Origin: Bacillota bacterium
GTDB lineage: Bacteria > Bacillota > Limnochordia > Darwinibacteriales > Darwinibacteriaceae
Assembly: GCA_029776155.1 (NCBI GenBank)
Contig: JAKOTU010000055.1
Span: 93,739-157,738, forward strand
Direction: 5' to 3'
Length of the DNA: 64,000 nucleotides
In this document: one piece after another, positions 39,049 through 48,348 of the stretch
How positions within the stretch are numbered: the first letter of the stretch is position 1
Layout of the letters: every line of letters starts with the position of its first letter
Made by a program: the position numbers and the translations under genes
Notes under the pieces: model-generated
Database searches by the model: none
Told to the model about the DNA's origin: nothing
Seen by the model: only the letters and a program-made list of their open reading frames with translations

Positions 39049-40230
39049 GTGAGCCGGCACATCAACACCACCCGCTTAATCCGCACGTACAACGCTTCTA
39101 CGCTGCTGCAGACCCTGTACAGACACGGCAGTTGCTCCCGGACACAGCTGGCCAAACTCACAGGAATGAGCCCCGCCACCATCACCCGCATCACCGCTCA
39201 GCTTATGGAGCAGGGCATTGTCCTGGAGGGTAAAGTGGGTAAGTCTACTGGCGGCCGAAAGCCCGTGTATCTGCACATTGACCACAGCAAATTGTATATC
39301 GCCAGTCTCAAACTGCTGCGCGACGACTGCCGCGCGGCTCTCTTGGATCTCAAGGGCAACATCTTAGAAAAGAAGCACTTGCCTTGGGGAGAAGGGCCTG
39401 AGCAGTTTTTGCAGCAGGCGGTCGCGGCACTCCAAGCCATGTTTGCCCACGCCGGAGTCAAGGACCAGCAGATTCTCGGCGTCGGCGTTGCCATCTCCGG
39501 GATCTGCCACCCTGGAGAAGGCAAGGTGATCCGCTCCGTGAACCTGGATTGGGTGGAAGTGCCGGTGGCGGAGCTTCTAGGTAGTGCCCTGCAAGTGCCC
39601 ATCTTCATCGAAAACGATGCCAATGCCTGTGCCCTGGCCGAGCTGTGGCTGGGTACAGCCCGGGATGCGGCCAACTCCCTCTACCTGAAAACGGAAGAAG
39701 GCGCTGGAGCGGGGATCATTTCCAACAAAGCACTGCTCAACGGTTCCCACTACATGACCGGGGAAATCGGGCACATCCCCCTCATCCCCCAGGGCCAGCG
39801 CTGCCGCTGCGGGCAGCGGGGCTGCCTGGAGCCCTACGTCTACTTCGGAGATGTGCAGGCCCGCTACGCAGATAAAACAGGCCGCCAGGTTACCCGGGAG
39901 CAGTTCCTAGACCTGATCCGGTCTGGAGACGGGGCAGCGCTGGAATTGGTGCAGGAAACCGCCGACGCCTTAGCGCTAGCCTGCGCCCACTGGAGTACCC
40001 TTTTGGATCTTGATGTGATCACCATCGGAGGATTCTGGGGCACCCTGCAGAACGAAGTGATCAAGCGCTGTCAAGACTATTGCGCAGCTACGGCCAAGCA
40101 ATCGGGGCTGCCCTGCACTGTGACCATAACCGGTTCCAGCTTCAAGAACGAAGATGCAGACCTTTTAGGTGCAGCGGGGCTGGTCATTGATCGCTGGTTT
40201 GCCCCCTTATCTGTCCCCTTCCGCAGATAG
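39049..40230 (+). CDS. ROK-family transcriptional regulator (NagC/XylR type)
   Basis: 393 aa from the GTG at 39049, five bases after GGTGA; a GTG at 39040 is also possible. N-terminal winged helix about residues 10-70 (SRTQLAKLTGMSPATITRI, LMEQGIVLEGKVGKSTGGRKP), then a ROK sugar-kinase-like domain with GVGVAISGICHPGEG, IFIENDANACALAE, and the zinc-binding GHIPLIPQGQRCRCGQRGC. It sits directly before a sugar ABC transporter and probably controls it in response to a sugar or sugar phosphate. Confidence 0.92.
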   Translation: MSRHINTTRLIRTYNASTLLQTLYRHGSCSRTQLAKLTGMSPATITRITAQLMEQGIVLEGKVGKSTGGRKPVYLHIDHSKLYIASLKLLRDDCRAALLDLKGNILEKKHLPWGEGPEQFLQQAVAALQAMFAHAGVKDQQILGVGVAISGICHPGEGKVIRSVNLDWVEVPVAELLGSALQVPIFIENDANACALAELWLGTARDAANSLYLKTEEGAGAGIISNKALLNGSHYMTGEIGHIPLIPQGQRCRCGQRGCLEPYVYFGDVQARYADKTGRQVTREQFLDLIRSGDGAALELVQETADALALACAHWSTLLDLDVITIGGFWGTLQNEVIKRCQDYCAATAKQSGLPCTVTITGSSFKNEDADLLGAAGLVIDRWFAPLSVPFRR

Positions 40231-40326
40231 GGAGCCGTTTATCTTCGCAGTCAGGAGGTGAGAATGGAAAAGTTGCAGCGTTTTGTTGCCTGTGGTCTTA
40301 CTCTACAAAAGCGAGGAGGAAAAAGA

Positions 40327-41637
40327 ATGAGAAAGTTCTTTGTGCTGCTGTTAGCCGTTTTGCTGATCGCGGGATTTGTCCCGGCAGCCCTGGCCCAAGA
40401 GGATAAGATCACCATTACAGTGCTGAACTACTTCGACCTGACCGCCCCCGGGGCCGAACGGGAACTGGAAGAGGTTTGGCGCGAGTTCTCCCGCCGCAAT
40501 CCCCACATCATTGTGGAAAGAGAAGACCTGTTCTTAGAAGCGTTCCACCAGAAAGTAGAAGCGTATGCAGCAGCCGACCGTCTCCCTGATGTGGTGTTTA
40601 TGTGGCCCGGCGGCCGGTCCACATCTCTGCACACCTTAGGACTGGTAAAAGACCTGAGGCCTCTGCTGGGGGATGATGCCCAGTACTTCAACCCCGCCGT
40701 CCTGGCGCCGCAGGCCGCAGGGTACCTGGCTGAACTGCCTTCCACCATGACCTCCAGCCATGCCCTGTACATCAACGTACCGCTGTTGGAGAGCCTTGGA
40801 CTGTCCATCCCCGAGACCTATGAGGAACTGGTGGCCATGGTCCCGGTGATCAAAGGAGCGGGCCTGGATGTGATTCTCATGGGAGCTCAGGAAGACTGGG
40901 TGATCCAATCCTGCCTGTTCTCCATGATCGTGGGCCGTTTGGTGGGCGATGAGAAACTCCATGAGATCATCCGCGGCGAAGCCAAGTTCACCGATCCCGA
41001 GTTCGTGAACGCCCTGGAGCTCTACGCCCAGATGTACAAAGACGGAGTATTGGACCGCAAGATCATGAACATCAACTACGCTGAAGTAAACGGCCTGTTC
41101 GCCTCTGGCCGGGCACCGTTCATGATTGACGGCGACTGGAAGACGGCCAACTTCCTCACTGATGTAACCACCGGCGAAGCACTAATCCCCGTAGACCAGC
41201 AGCCCAACTTCAAGATGACCATCTTCCCCGCCATTCCCGGCGAGATCAACAAAAAGTCGTCCTCCGGTGTAGTAGGCACAGGTTACGGCATGAGCTCCAA
41301 GATCCCCGCCGGCTCTGCGAAGGAAGCCGCGGCTTGGGAACTGATCAAGTGGCTGCAGAGCAAGGAAGTCCAGACCATGCGCCTGGAGACGGCCGGCACC
41401 ATCCCCAGCCGCATCGACGTCACTTCCGACAACATCGAGCCCCTGGTCGTGGAAAGAATCCGCTATTATGACGATATAGAAATATACACCGAAGTTTTAG
41501 ATAACGTGCTGGAAGGCGAAGTCTACCTGCCGCTCAACGTGGGTCTGCAGGAAATCGGCCTAGGCCTGGCCACTCCCATGGAAGTAGCAGAGCGCGTGCA
41601 GGAAGCCCTGGAGGCTTGGAGAGCGAAGAGACAGTAA
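40327..41637 (+). CDS. Sugar ABC transporter substrate-binding protein (family 1)
   Basis: 436 aa from the ATG at 40327 (GAGGAGGAAAAAG upstream). A signal peptide ends at ALA-Q around residue 24; there is no lipobox cysteine. The mature part has the two-lobe family 1 layout: TVLNYFDLTAPGAERELEEVW, LPDVVFMWPGG, the hinge segment ALYINVPLLESLGLSIPETYEEL, ASGRAPFMIDGDWKTANF and ELIKWLQSKEVQ. Binds a sugar or oligosaccharide and delivers it to the two permeases downstream. No ATPase gene is in the cluster, so a shared MsmK-type ATPase elsewhere is likely. Confidence 0.93.
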   Translation: MRKFFVLLLAVLLIAGFVPAALAQEDKITITVLNYFDLTAPGAERELEEVWREFSRRNPHIIVEREDLFLEAFHQKVEAYAAADRLPDVVFMWPGGRSTSLHTLGLVKDLRPLLGDDAQYFNPAVLAPQAAGYLAELPSTMTSSHALYINVPLLESLGLSIPETYEELVAMVPVIKGAGLDVILMGAQEDWVIQSCLFSMIVGRLVGDEKLHEIIRGEAKFTDPEFVNALELYAQMYKDGVLDRKIMNINYAEVNGLFASGRAPFMIDGDWKTANFLTDVTTGEALIPVDQQPNFKMTIFPAIPGEINKKSSSGVVGTGYGMSSKIPAGSAKEAAAWELIKWLQSKEVQTMRLETAGTIPSRIDVTSDNIEPLVVERIRYYDDIEIYTEVLDNVLEGEVYLPLNVGLQEIGLGLATPMEVAERVQEALEAWRAKRQ

Positions 41638-41703
41638 CATCCAATCCGCAGAAGGGGCAGGCTCGCTGTGAGCCTACCCCTTCCTTCTAAGGAGCGAAGG
41701 CCC

Positions 41704-42615
41704 ATGAAGAGATTCCTCGCCTGGTGGACCGAAGAACGCCGCGCCTACCTCCTGCTGGTCCTGCCGGGAGTGCTCGTGTACTGGGCAGTAATGGCGTTCC
41801 CCACCATTTTCTCCCTTGGACTGAGCATGACCAACTACAACGGTGGGGTCATCTTCGGTAATCCCAACATCCAGTTTGTTGGACTGAGACATTATCTGCG
41901 CATGTTCAATGACCGCTATTTTTGGATCTCTCTTAAAAACAACGGTCTGATCATGGCCGTATCCGTCTTTGGGCAGATTCCCCTGGGCTTCCTGTTTGCC
42001 TATGTCATCCACCGCAAACTGATCAAGTTCGGGGACTTCTTCCAGACCATTATCTATCTGCCCTGCGTCATCTCCACCATTGTGGTGGGGCGGCTTTGGC
42101 AGTCCTTTTTCTCCCCGTACGGGCCCTTCACCAAGTTCATGCAGAGATTCCAGCCGGGCTGGGAAAACGAGCTGGCGTATGATCCCCAGAAGGCGATTCT
42201 GCCAGTACTGTTCGTGATCCTCTGGATGTATACGGGGCAGTACATGATCATCTTCCTGGCCAATCTGCAGAAAATCGACCCCTCGCTCATTGAAGCAGCC
42301 CGTATAGATGGAGCCAGCGAGTGGCAAGTGCTCACCCGCATTATGCTGCCGGCCCTCTCGGGAGTGATTGTCACTGCCTGCATCTTGGCCATCTCTGGTT
42401 CACTGAAGAGCTTTGATCTGGTCTATGCCATGACCGCGGGGAATCCCGCCAGGCGCACCTCGGTGCTGGCGCTCTACATGTACGATACAGCCTTTAAGCA
42501 CTCGCCCAACTATCCTTTGGCCAACTCCATCTCCGTGTTTATGGTCCTGCTCAGCTTTATCCTCATCGTCCTGGTGCGCATCACGGAAGCCAGGTTTGGA
42601 GGTAGGGAAGAATGA
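41704..42615 (+). CDS. Sugar ABC transporter permease (MalF/UgpA type)
   Basis: 303 aa from the ATG at 41704, after AAGGAGCG. Six membrane segments; the first (about 14-36) is followed by GLRHYLRMFNDRYFWISLKNNGLIM. The EAA loop is EAARIDGASEWQVLTRIMLPAL, the contact site for the ATPase. Its stop overlaps the next start as ATGA. Forms the channel with the following permease. Confidence 0.94.
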   Translation: MKRFLAWWTEERRAYLLLVLPGVLVYWAVMAFPTIFSLGLSMTNYNGGVIFGNPNIQFVGLRHYLRMFNDRYFWISLKNNGLIMAVSVFGQIPLGFLFAYVIHRKLIKFGDFFQTIIYLPCVISTIVVGRLWQSFFSPYGPFTKFMQRFQPGWENELAYDPQKAILPVLFVILWMYTGQYMIIFLANLQKIDPSLIEAARIDGASEWQVLTRIMLPALSGVIVTACILAISGSLKSFDLVYAMTAGNPARRTSVLALYMYDTAFKHSPNYPLANSISVFMVLLSFILIVLVRITEARFGGREE

Positions 42616-43466
42616 AGACAACAACCAGGATCAGGAAAACCGATTTCCATCCCGCGTTGAAGATCTTTGTGTACACCATGGTGCTCATGTTCGCCGTGCT
42701 CACCTTGTACCCCCTCTACTGGCTGTTGATCAGTTCGCTCAAGACCAATACTGATTTTCAGCTAAACATGACCGGTTGGCCGCGCAACCCTACCTTCAAC
42801 AACTATCCCACGGCCTGGCGGTTGGCGCAGTTTGACACCTTGTTCCTGAACAGTATCTTCTTCACGGTGGTGTCCACCATTTTGGTCATCCTCTTTTCCC
42901 TCATGGCAGGGTTTGCCTTTGCCAAAATCCGATCTAAGGCCACGCCCTTTTTGCACGGCAGTTTCGTTATCGGCATTCTGCTCACACTGCAGTCGTTGAT
43001 GGTGCCCTTGTTCCTGATGGCCGTTTCCACCAACCTGTACAACACCCGCCTGGGGGTGCTCATCCCCTATGTGGGCATGGGCATGCCCATTGGCATTTAC
43101 CTGTGTACTGAGTTTATCAGATCCATCCCAGATTCGGTGGTGGAGTCGGCCCGCATCGACGGCGCCTCCTATTTTCGGATCTTCGCTTCGATTATTGCCC
43201 CCATGACCAAACCGGTAGCAGTGACCTTGGCCATCCTCAACGTCTCTGGGGTGTGGAACGAATTTATGCTGGTGAATATCTTGGTCTCCAGCGATGCCCT
43301 GCGCACACTGCCCGTGGGTATCCTGAAGTTTTCTGGGCCTTTGGCCTCGGATCACGGGCGCCAGTTTGCGGCCCTCACCATCGGTCTGGTTCCCATGGTC
43401 ATCTTTTACCTCATCTTCCGCAAACAGATCACGGAGGGTGTCTCCGCAGGTGCGGTGAAGGGATAG
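42612..43466 (+). CDS. Sugar ABC transporter permease (MalG/UgpE type)
   Basis: 284 aa. Six membrane segments with LYPLYWLLISSLKTNTDF at the N-terminus and the EAA loop in VESARIDGASYFRIFASIIAP. The C-terminus FRKQITEGVSAGAVKG is the usual MalG-type ending. Coupled by ATGA to the upstream permease; a terminator follows at once, closing the operon. Confidence 0.94.
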   Translation: MKTTTRIRKTDFHPALKIFVYTMVLMFAVLTLYPLYWLLISSLKTNTDFQLNMTGWPRNPTFNNYPTAWRLAQFDTLFLNSIFFTVVSTILVILFSLMAGFAFAKIRSKATPFLHGSFVIGILLTLQSLMVPLFLMAVSTNLYNTRLGVLIPYVGMGMPIGIYLCTEFIRSIPDSVVESARIDGASYFRIFASIIAPMTKPVAVTLAILNVSGVWNEFMLVNILVSSDALRTLPVGILKFSGPLASDHGRQFAALTIGLVPMVIFYLIFRKQITEGVSAGAVKG

Positions 43467-43478
43467 GGCTCTTAGATC

Positions 43479-43508
43479 AAAAAAGGCTCCCTTCGGGGAG
43501 TCTTTTTT
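43479..43508 (+). terminator. Terminator after the ROK-linked sugar ABC operon
   Basis: 11-bp stem (43481-43491 with 43496-43506) with a TTCG loop, flanked by A and T runs (TCTTTTTT). The A/T flanks make it potentially bidirectional, serving the convergent GGDEF gene as well. Confidence 0.9.
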
Positions 43509-43543
43509 GCTGTTCTTGTGGAAGATAAAGCCGGCCCCACCGC

Positions 43544-44488
43544 TCAGGCTTGCGCCGGGTCCGGCTTGGGCTCATAGGCTGCCACCCTGTTGCGCCCTTC
43601 CGCTTTGGCCCTGTACACTGCCTCATCAGCCCACTGGAGAAGCTGGTCGTAGGACCAGGGCTGACTGGCCACCGAGGAGGCCACACCAATGGAGACGGTG
43701 AGGATTTTGGCCACCGGCGAGGATTCATGGGGAATCTCCAGGCGGCAGATGGCGCTGCGCAGGCGCTCGGCCACATGCAGGGCGCCTGTCAGATCGGTTT
43801 GGGGCAGAAGCACTGCGAACTCTTCTCCGCCCCAGCGCGCCACCAGATCACCAGGCCGATGCAGCTCGTGGTGGAGTGTCTTGGCCACCAGTTTGAGCAC
43901 ATCGTCCCCCTGCAGGTGCCCGTAGGTGTCGTTGTAGGCCTTGAAGCGGTCCAAATCGATCAGCAGCACCGAGAGGGGCATCTTATTGCGCCTGGCCCGC
44001 TCCCGCTCATCGGCATAAGCCTCATCAAAGCGGCGTCTGTTGGGAATCCGGGTGAGGCCATCGATACGGCTATCCCTTTTTAAGATATCTTTGTAACGTT
44101 TCAGCTCCAGATGATTGCGGATCTTTGCTTTGACTATTGGTACGTTGAAGGGCTTGCGGATATAGTCCATGGCTCCAAGTTCCAGGCCGTAGGCCTCGTT
44201 TTGATCTCCCTCCAGGGCCGTCAAGAACAAAATGGGAATGTCCCTGGTATTGGGATCCGCCTGCAGGCGCGCGCAGACCTCATACCCGTCCATTTCGGGC
44301 ATGATGATATCCAGGAGGATCAGGTCCGGCATCTCCTCCCTGACCATGGCCAGCGCTTCCACACCGTTGTGGGCGACCCGCAGATCATAGGTATCTTTGA
44401 GGGCGTTCACGAGGATCTGAGCGTTGAGCTTGACATCTTCCACAATCAGAATGCGCTGCCTTCTCCCTAGATCTATGTCGTCCAGCAT
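43544..44488 (-). CDS. Response regulator with diguanylate cyclase (REC-GGDEF)
   Basis: About 314 aa; the ATG at 44488 follows GGGGG at eleven bases, and an ATG at 44515 is the alternative. REC domain about residues 8-125: RILIVEDVKLN, phospho-acceptor Asp in DLILLDIIMPEMDG, switch Thr in LFLTA and Lys in YIRKPF. GGDEF domain about 140-305: DGLTRIPNRRRFD, LLIDLDRFKAYNDTYGH, active site RWGGEEF and the product-inhibition site RPGD five residues before it. Makes cyclic di-GMP upon phosphorylation (PleD/WspR-like). No partner histidine kinase is nearby. Confidence 0.93.
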   Translation of the reverse strand: MLDDIDLGRRQRILIVEDVKLNAQILVNALKDTYDLRVAHNGVEALAMVREEMPDLILLDIIMPEMDGYEVCARLQADPNTRDIPILFLTALEGDQNEAYGLELGAMDYIRKPFNVPIVKAKIRNHLELKRYKDILKRDSRIDGLTRIPNRRRFDEAYADERERARRNKMPLSVLLIDLDRFKAYNDTYGHLQGDDVLKLVAKTLHHELHRPGDLVARWGGEEFAVLLPQTDLTGALHVAERLRSAICRLEIPHESSPVAKILTVSIGVASSVASQPWSYDQLLQWADEAVYRAKAEGRNRVAAYEPKPDPAQA

Positions 44489-44644
44489 GCGACCCGCTAC
44501 CCCCAACCACGTCATTCTGCTTGATTAATTCGACATAATAAGGGCGATCCCTTGTTTTAACTGGGGGTTATTCCATATTATCTGGAAATTATCAGGGGCT
44601 AGTAAAGAACCCTTGCACAATTCACATATGTTCCCGCAAAGATA

Positions 44645-44669
44645 AAAAAGAAGCTCCCCACAGGGAGCT
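44645..44669 (-). terminator. Terminator overlapping the end of the papain-like gene
   Basis: Perfect 7-bp stem (AGCTCCC at 44652-44658, GGGAGCT at 44663-44669), four-base loop, minus-strand tail TCTTTTTTATC. The stem begins at the stop codon. Confidence 0.88.
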
Positions 44670-45264
44670 ATGACGCCCGGCGCCTGGGCCGCAGCCGGTG
44701 CAGCAGGCTCAGCACGCCCCCGGACCTCTCGGGGACTGCCGTCAGCTTTTTCAGATCGCCTTCATACACCACCCTGACCGGCAGATTCAAAAAGTCCACA
44801 GGCTTTACTAGGTTTTCCGGCAGACCAAAATCGGCCAGCCCGCAGCTGTGCAGCACATGGTACACAAACTGAGAACAGAGAAAGCGGTCGTCGCGCCTGG
44901 TGGGTTTGTTCAAAAGCCCGTAGAGCAGCCCGCGGCAGTTGTACTTGTAGCGCGAGCTGTTAAAAATGAACTCCTGGATGATCCCCTGCGCCTTGCGGTA
45001 CTGCTCAGGACTCACCTCCAGCTCCAAAACCACCCCCGGCAGCCGTTCAGCCCGGCGGTAGAGGCCCTCATCCAGGCGCTCATGCTTAAAGCGCCCAATG
45101 AAGGGATTGTAGCTGTATTTCCTGGCAAAACTGTACATCTCCTGGAAATCTTTGTCCAAAGCCAAAGCGGCATGGGTGTACTTGTCACGGGTTACTAGGT
45201 GGATCAGGTGGGACACGATACTAGGACTGCGTACCAGCACGATGTACAGATAGGCCTTGTCCAC
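44668..45264 (-). CDS. Permuted papain-like (YiiX/NlpC-P60 superfamily) protein
   Basis: 198 aa from the GTG at 45264, six bases after GGAGAGG; a GTG at 45285 with GGAGAG upstream is also possible. VRSPSIVSHLIHLVTRDKYTHAALALD carries the catalytic-type histidine and DDRFLCSQFVYHVLHSCGL the cysteine, in the permuted order (His before Cys) of the YiiX/C92-like family. EMYSFARK and FKHERLDEG are common to Bacillota homologues. No signal peptide. A thiol amidase or acyltransferase is likely; the substrate is unknown. Confidence 0.75.
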   Translation of the reverse strand: MDKAYLYIVLVRSPSIVSHLIHLVTRDKYTHAALALDKDFQEMYSFARKYSYNPFIGRFKHERLDEGLYRRAERLPGVVLELEVSPEQYRKAQGIIQEFIFNSSRYKYNCRGLLYGLLNKPTRRDDRFLCSQFVYHVLHSCGLADFGLPENLVKPVDFLNLPVRVVYEGDLKKLTAVPERSGGVLSLLHRLRPRRRAS

Positions 45265-45334
45265 TTTCTTCCTCTCCCTCAACACGGTCTCTCTCCATCA
45301 TACCCCTATCTGCTTCCCAGGAAAAGGGCAGTTT

Positions 45335-46759
45335 TCACGAGAGGGGCGAAAACAGGCTCACCACCGATTCCAAGGCGCGGGAGAGCAGAGTTTCCTTTTT
45401 GAAGCGCGCATAGTCCAGCTCGATGCTCTTTTCTAGGTCGGCCTGGAAGACCGCACTGTACTGCCCATTCTGTTCAGGCGATTCGAAGTAGATGAACAGC
45501 TCATCATCCCGCTCCAGGCTGCGCACGTTGAGGTTCACCGTGCCGATGCAGAGCTGATCATCATCAATGAGCATGGTCTTGGCATGCATGATCCCCTTGT
45601 ACTTAAACACCCGCACCCCTGAATCGATGAGCTGGCGGAAAAAGTAATTCTTGATATTGTGGTGGAACAGCCCCCCAAAGGTATAGTAGGACGAGGTCAT
45701 GATGCGCACATCAACTCCCCGCAGGGCCAAAGTCTTCAGGCTCTGCAGCACAGGTTCGGAGGGGGCGAAGTAGGGGGTTTGGATCCAGAGGCGTTTCCGG
45801 GCCCCGTTGATCAGGTTGAAGTAGCTCAAGTTTATGACATCCTGGCCGATGTATCGGTTGTACAGCCCGTTGGCGATGATCTGGGCGGGGAGATGGCCGT
45901 TGGCTTCCACCTCGGGAAAGTAATGCTGCAGCCTGTTGCGGAATCCCAGGCGCCCTTTGCGGGATGAAGCCACCCAGTCGGAGATGAAGATCTGCTGCAG
46001 GTCCCTGACCACTCCTCCGGTGAGGCGTACATGGGTATCCCGCCATTCCATGCCCTGCACCCCTTCGGCATAGTGCTCGCCCACATTCATGCCGCCCAGA
46101 TAACCAATGCGTCCGTCGACAATCACGAGCTTGCGGTGGTTGCGGTAGTTCAAAGCCCTGGCCCAGGGCCGGATTCCCTGGACCCTGCCCCCTGCCTGCT
46201 TCAGATCTCTAAACAGGGGCTGGACAAACGTAAACCCGCACCCAAAGCTGTCGTAAAGCAGCTTTACCTCCACACCCTGCCGCGCCTTCTCCTTGAGGAT
46301 GTTGATCAGCTCCTGGCCCACAGAGTCATTGTGAATGGTGAAGTACTGGACGTGGATATGGTCCCGGGCCTGGCGCAGGTCAGCAAACAGGCGCTCAAAC
46401 TTGGGTTTGCCGCCCGTGAACACTTCCACGGAGTTGTCGTCCGTAAGAATGCTGCCGCACCATTTGTAGTGGAACTGCTGCACCTGGGAAAGTTCGGATC
46501 CGGAGCGGTTGTGCCACCGGCGGGTGATGGCATCGAGTTCCAGGAAAACTGCCCTGTGGCGCTGGCGAATCTTGCGCCGTTTGTAGTCCCAGTAGATGTC
46601 GCTGCCCATGATGCTGTACACGGCTAAGCCCACCACGGGCAGGAAGATGAGCACTAAAATCCAGCTGAAGCGCTGGGTCGGCTTCTTGCGGCTGAAGAAG
46701 ATCATAAAGATGACAAACAGGAGATAGGCGATGTACAGAAGCGAGAAGATCTGTCTCAT
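45335..46759 (-). CDS. cls: Cardiolipin synthase
   Basis: 474 aa from the ATG at 46759, after AAGGAAAG. Two N-terminal membrane helices (about 3-22 and 32-52), then two phospholipase D domains with HKD motifs HRKLVIVDGRIGYLGGMNVG and HAKTMLIDDDQLCIGTVN. Condenses two phosphatidylglycerols into cardiolipin and glycerol at the membrane. Its start codon overlaps the stop of a 32-codon ORF, which suggests coupled translation. Confidence 0.95.
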   Translation of the reverse strand: MRQIFSLLYIAYLLFVIFMIFFSRKKPTQRFSWILVLIFLPVVGLAVYSIMGSDIYWDYKRRKIRQRHRAVFLELDAITRRWHNRSGSELSQVQQFHYKWCGSILTDDNSVEVFTGGKPKFERLFADLRQARDHIHVQYFTIHNDSVGQELINILKEKARQGVEVKLLYDSFGCGFTFVQPLFRDLKQAGGRVQGIRPWARALNYRNHRKLVIVDGRIGYLGGMNVGEHYAEGVQGMEWRDTHVRLTGGVVRDLQQIFISDWVASSRKGRLGFRNRLQHYFPEVEANGHLPAQIIANGLYNRYIGQDVINLSYFNLINGARKRLWIQTPYFAPSEPVLQSLKTLALRGVDVRIMTSSYYTFGGLFHHNIKNYFFRQLIDSGVRVFKYKGIMHAKTMLIDDDQLCIGTVNLNVRSLERDDELFIYFESPEQNGQYSAVFQADLEKSIELDYARFKKETLLSRALESVVSLFSPLS

Positions 46760-46854
46760 TGCATCTTTCCTTTCTGCACCGATCCACCCTGCTCTGCTCC
46801 TCCACCGCTGCCGCTGCCCGGCGGCACGCTGTTCCATTTAAACATCGTGCCCAT
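46756..46854 (-). CDS. Candidate small ORF translationally coupled to cls
   Basis: 33 codons including stop. The ATG at 46854 follows CAGGAGAA, a good ribosome binding site, and the stop TGA overlaps the cls ATG (ATGA). The 32-aa peptide begins MGTMFKWNSV, is rich in Gly and Ser in its middle (PPGSGSGGGAEQGG) and ends KGKMQ. No membrane segment or known family. It may be a leader peptide or a real small protein; coupling and SD support translation, but there is no homology evidence. Confidence 0.45.
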   Translation of the reverse strand: MGTMFKWNSVPPGSGSGGGAEQGGSVQKGKMQ

Positions 46855-46909
46855 TTCTCCTGCTCACAGACCTAGGGGCAGAACGGCAGCAAGGAGGGCA
46901 GATCAAGAG

Positions 46910-46938
46910 TTGACAATAGAACACCAAACTTGTAAAAT
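46910..46938 (+). promoter_or_regulatory. Strong sigma-A promoter of gdhA
   Basis: TTGACA (46910-46915), 17-base spacer, TAAAAT (46933-46938): consensus -35 and one mismatch in the -10. It gives a leader of about 90 nt. The rest of the 46855-47034 gap holds nothing else I recognise. Confidence 0.85.
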
Positions 46939-47034
46939 AATTAATAACAACATTAGGTTGGCGCATGGGGAATGTAAATAAATTCACAAGTAGCGTGCGC
47001 CGCTTACATTTTTGAAGGAGAGGACTGATCTACC

Positions 47035-48297
47035 ATGAGCAGCAACTACAATCCCCACGAGGAGATCATGCGCATTGTGGATAAGGCAGCTCAGCTGCTG
47101 GGGCTGGACGAGCGCGACTACATCCAGCTCAAGTACCCTGAACGGGAACTGAAGGTGTCTGTGCCCGTGAGGATGGACGACGGCTCCATCAAAGTATTCG
47201 AAGGCTACAGAGTGCAGCACTCAGGCGTCCGGGGCCCCTACAAAGGCGGCATCCGCTACCACCAAAACGTGGACATGGATGAAGTTAAGGCACTGGCAGC
47301 AGCCATGACCTTCAAGTGTGCGGTGGTGGACATCCCCTACGGCGGGGGTAAAGGCGGCATTACGGTAGATGCCACGAAACTGTCCAAGGGCGAACTGGAA
47401 CGGCTCACCAGGAAGTACACCACCCTGCTCTACCCCATGGTTGGGCCGCACATCGATATCCCCGCTCCGGACGTGAACACCAACGAAGAAGTAATGGCCT
47501 GGTTTATGGACACCTACAGCATGGTGAACGGGCAGCTCACCCTCGGTGTGGTCACGGGCAAACCCATTGCCCTGGGCGGTTCTTTAGGCCGGCGGGAAGC
47601 GACGGGGCGCGGTGTCCTGATCACAACCAGGGAAATAGCCAAAAAGCTGGGGCTAGACCTGAAAGGCGCCACAGTTGCCGTGCAGGGTGCTGGAAATGTG
47701 GGGGGAACCGCTGCCCTTCTGCTGCACAGGGAAGGCTGCCGAGTGGTAGCCATTAGCGATGTTTCCGGCGCTATCTACAACGAAAACGGCCTGGATGTGG
47801 CCGATGTTGTGCAGTTTCTCCGTGCAGAGCGGGGCAGGCTGCTGAAAGACTACCATGCCCCCGGCGTAAGGCGCATCTCCAACGAAGCGCTGCTGCAGCT
47901 GGAAGTGGATATCCTGGTGCCCGCGGCCCTGGAGAACGCCATCCATGAACAGAACGCCCCCAGCATCGGGGCCAGGGTGATTGTGGAAGCGGCCAACGGA
48001 CCCACAACTACGGCAGCAGATGAGATCCTCCGGGAAAAAGGGGTTACCATCGTGCCTGATATCCTGGCTAATGCCGGAGGGGTTGTGGTTTCCTATTTCG
48101 AATGGCTGCAGAACCTGCAGGCCGTCAAGTGGGAAGAAGAAGAGATCAACAAGAAGCTGGAACACACCATGGTGAAAGCATTCCAGGATGTGTGGAACAT
48201 GGCGGAAAAGCATCAGACTTCCCTGCGCATGGGCGCCTTTATGCTGGCCCTGGAACGCATCGTGGCCGCCATGAAACTGCGCGGCATCACCTTCTAG
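47035..48297 (+). CDS. gdhA: Glutamate dehydrogenase (Glu/Leu/Phe/Val family)
   Basis: 420 aa. ATG about 11 bases after AAGGAGAGG. Interconverts glutamate with 2-oxoglutarate and ammonia. Catalytic lysines lie in GVRGPYKGGIRYH, MTFKCAVVDIPYGGGKGGI and the Asp in IPAPDVNTNEEVMAWFMD; the nucleotide-binding VAVQGAGNVGGTAALLL follows near residue 220. Hexameric RocG/GudB-like size. It could take over glutamate made by the hut pathway. Driven by its own strong promoter. Confidence 0.96.
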   Translation: MSSNYNPHEEIMRIVDKAAQLLGLDERDYIQLKYPERELKVSVPVRMDDGSIKVFEGYRVQHSGVRGPYKGGIRYHQNVDMDEVKALAAAMTFKCAVVDIPYGGGKGGITVDATKLSKGELERLTRKYTTLLYPMVGPHIDIPAPDVNTNEEVMAWFMDTYSMVNGQLTLGVVTGKPIALGGSLGRREATGRGVLITTREIAKKLGLDLKGATVAVQGAGNVGGTAALLLHREGCRVVAISDVSGAIYNENGLDVADVVQFLRAERGRLLKDYHAPGVRRISNEALLQLEVDILVPAALENAIHEQNAPSIGARVIVEAANGPTTTAADEILREKGVTIVPDILANAGGVVVSYFEWLQNLQAVKWEEEEINKKLEHTMVKAFQDVWNMAEKHQTSLRMGAFMLALERIVAAMKLRGITF

Positions 48298-48312
48298 CCA
48301 TCGGCGGGACAG

Positions 48313-48345
48313 GCCCCGGGGCAAGTGCCCTGGGGCTTTGCTTCT
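48313..48345 (+). terminator. Terminator after gdhA
   Basis: An 11-bp GC-rich stem with one G-T wobble (48313-48323 with 48326-48336), followed by TTTGCTTCT. Confidence 0.7.
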
Positions 48346-48348
48346 AGG

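Noticed and set aside
44571..44587. Second TTCCA/TGGAA repeat, like the one near hutH
   Set aside because: Different spacing (7 versus 8) and an unrelated gene context; most likely chance.
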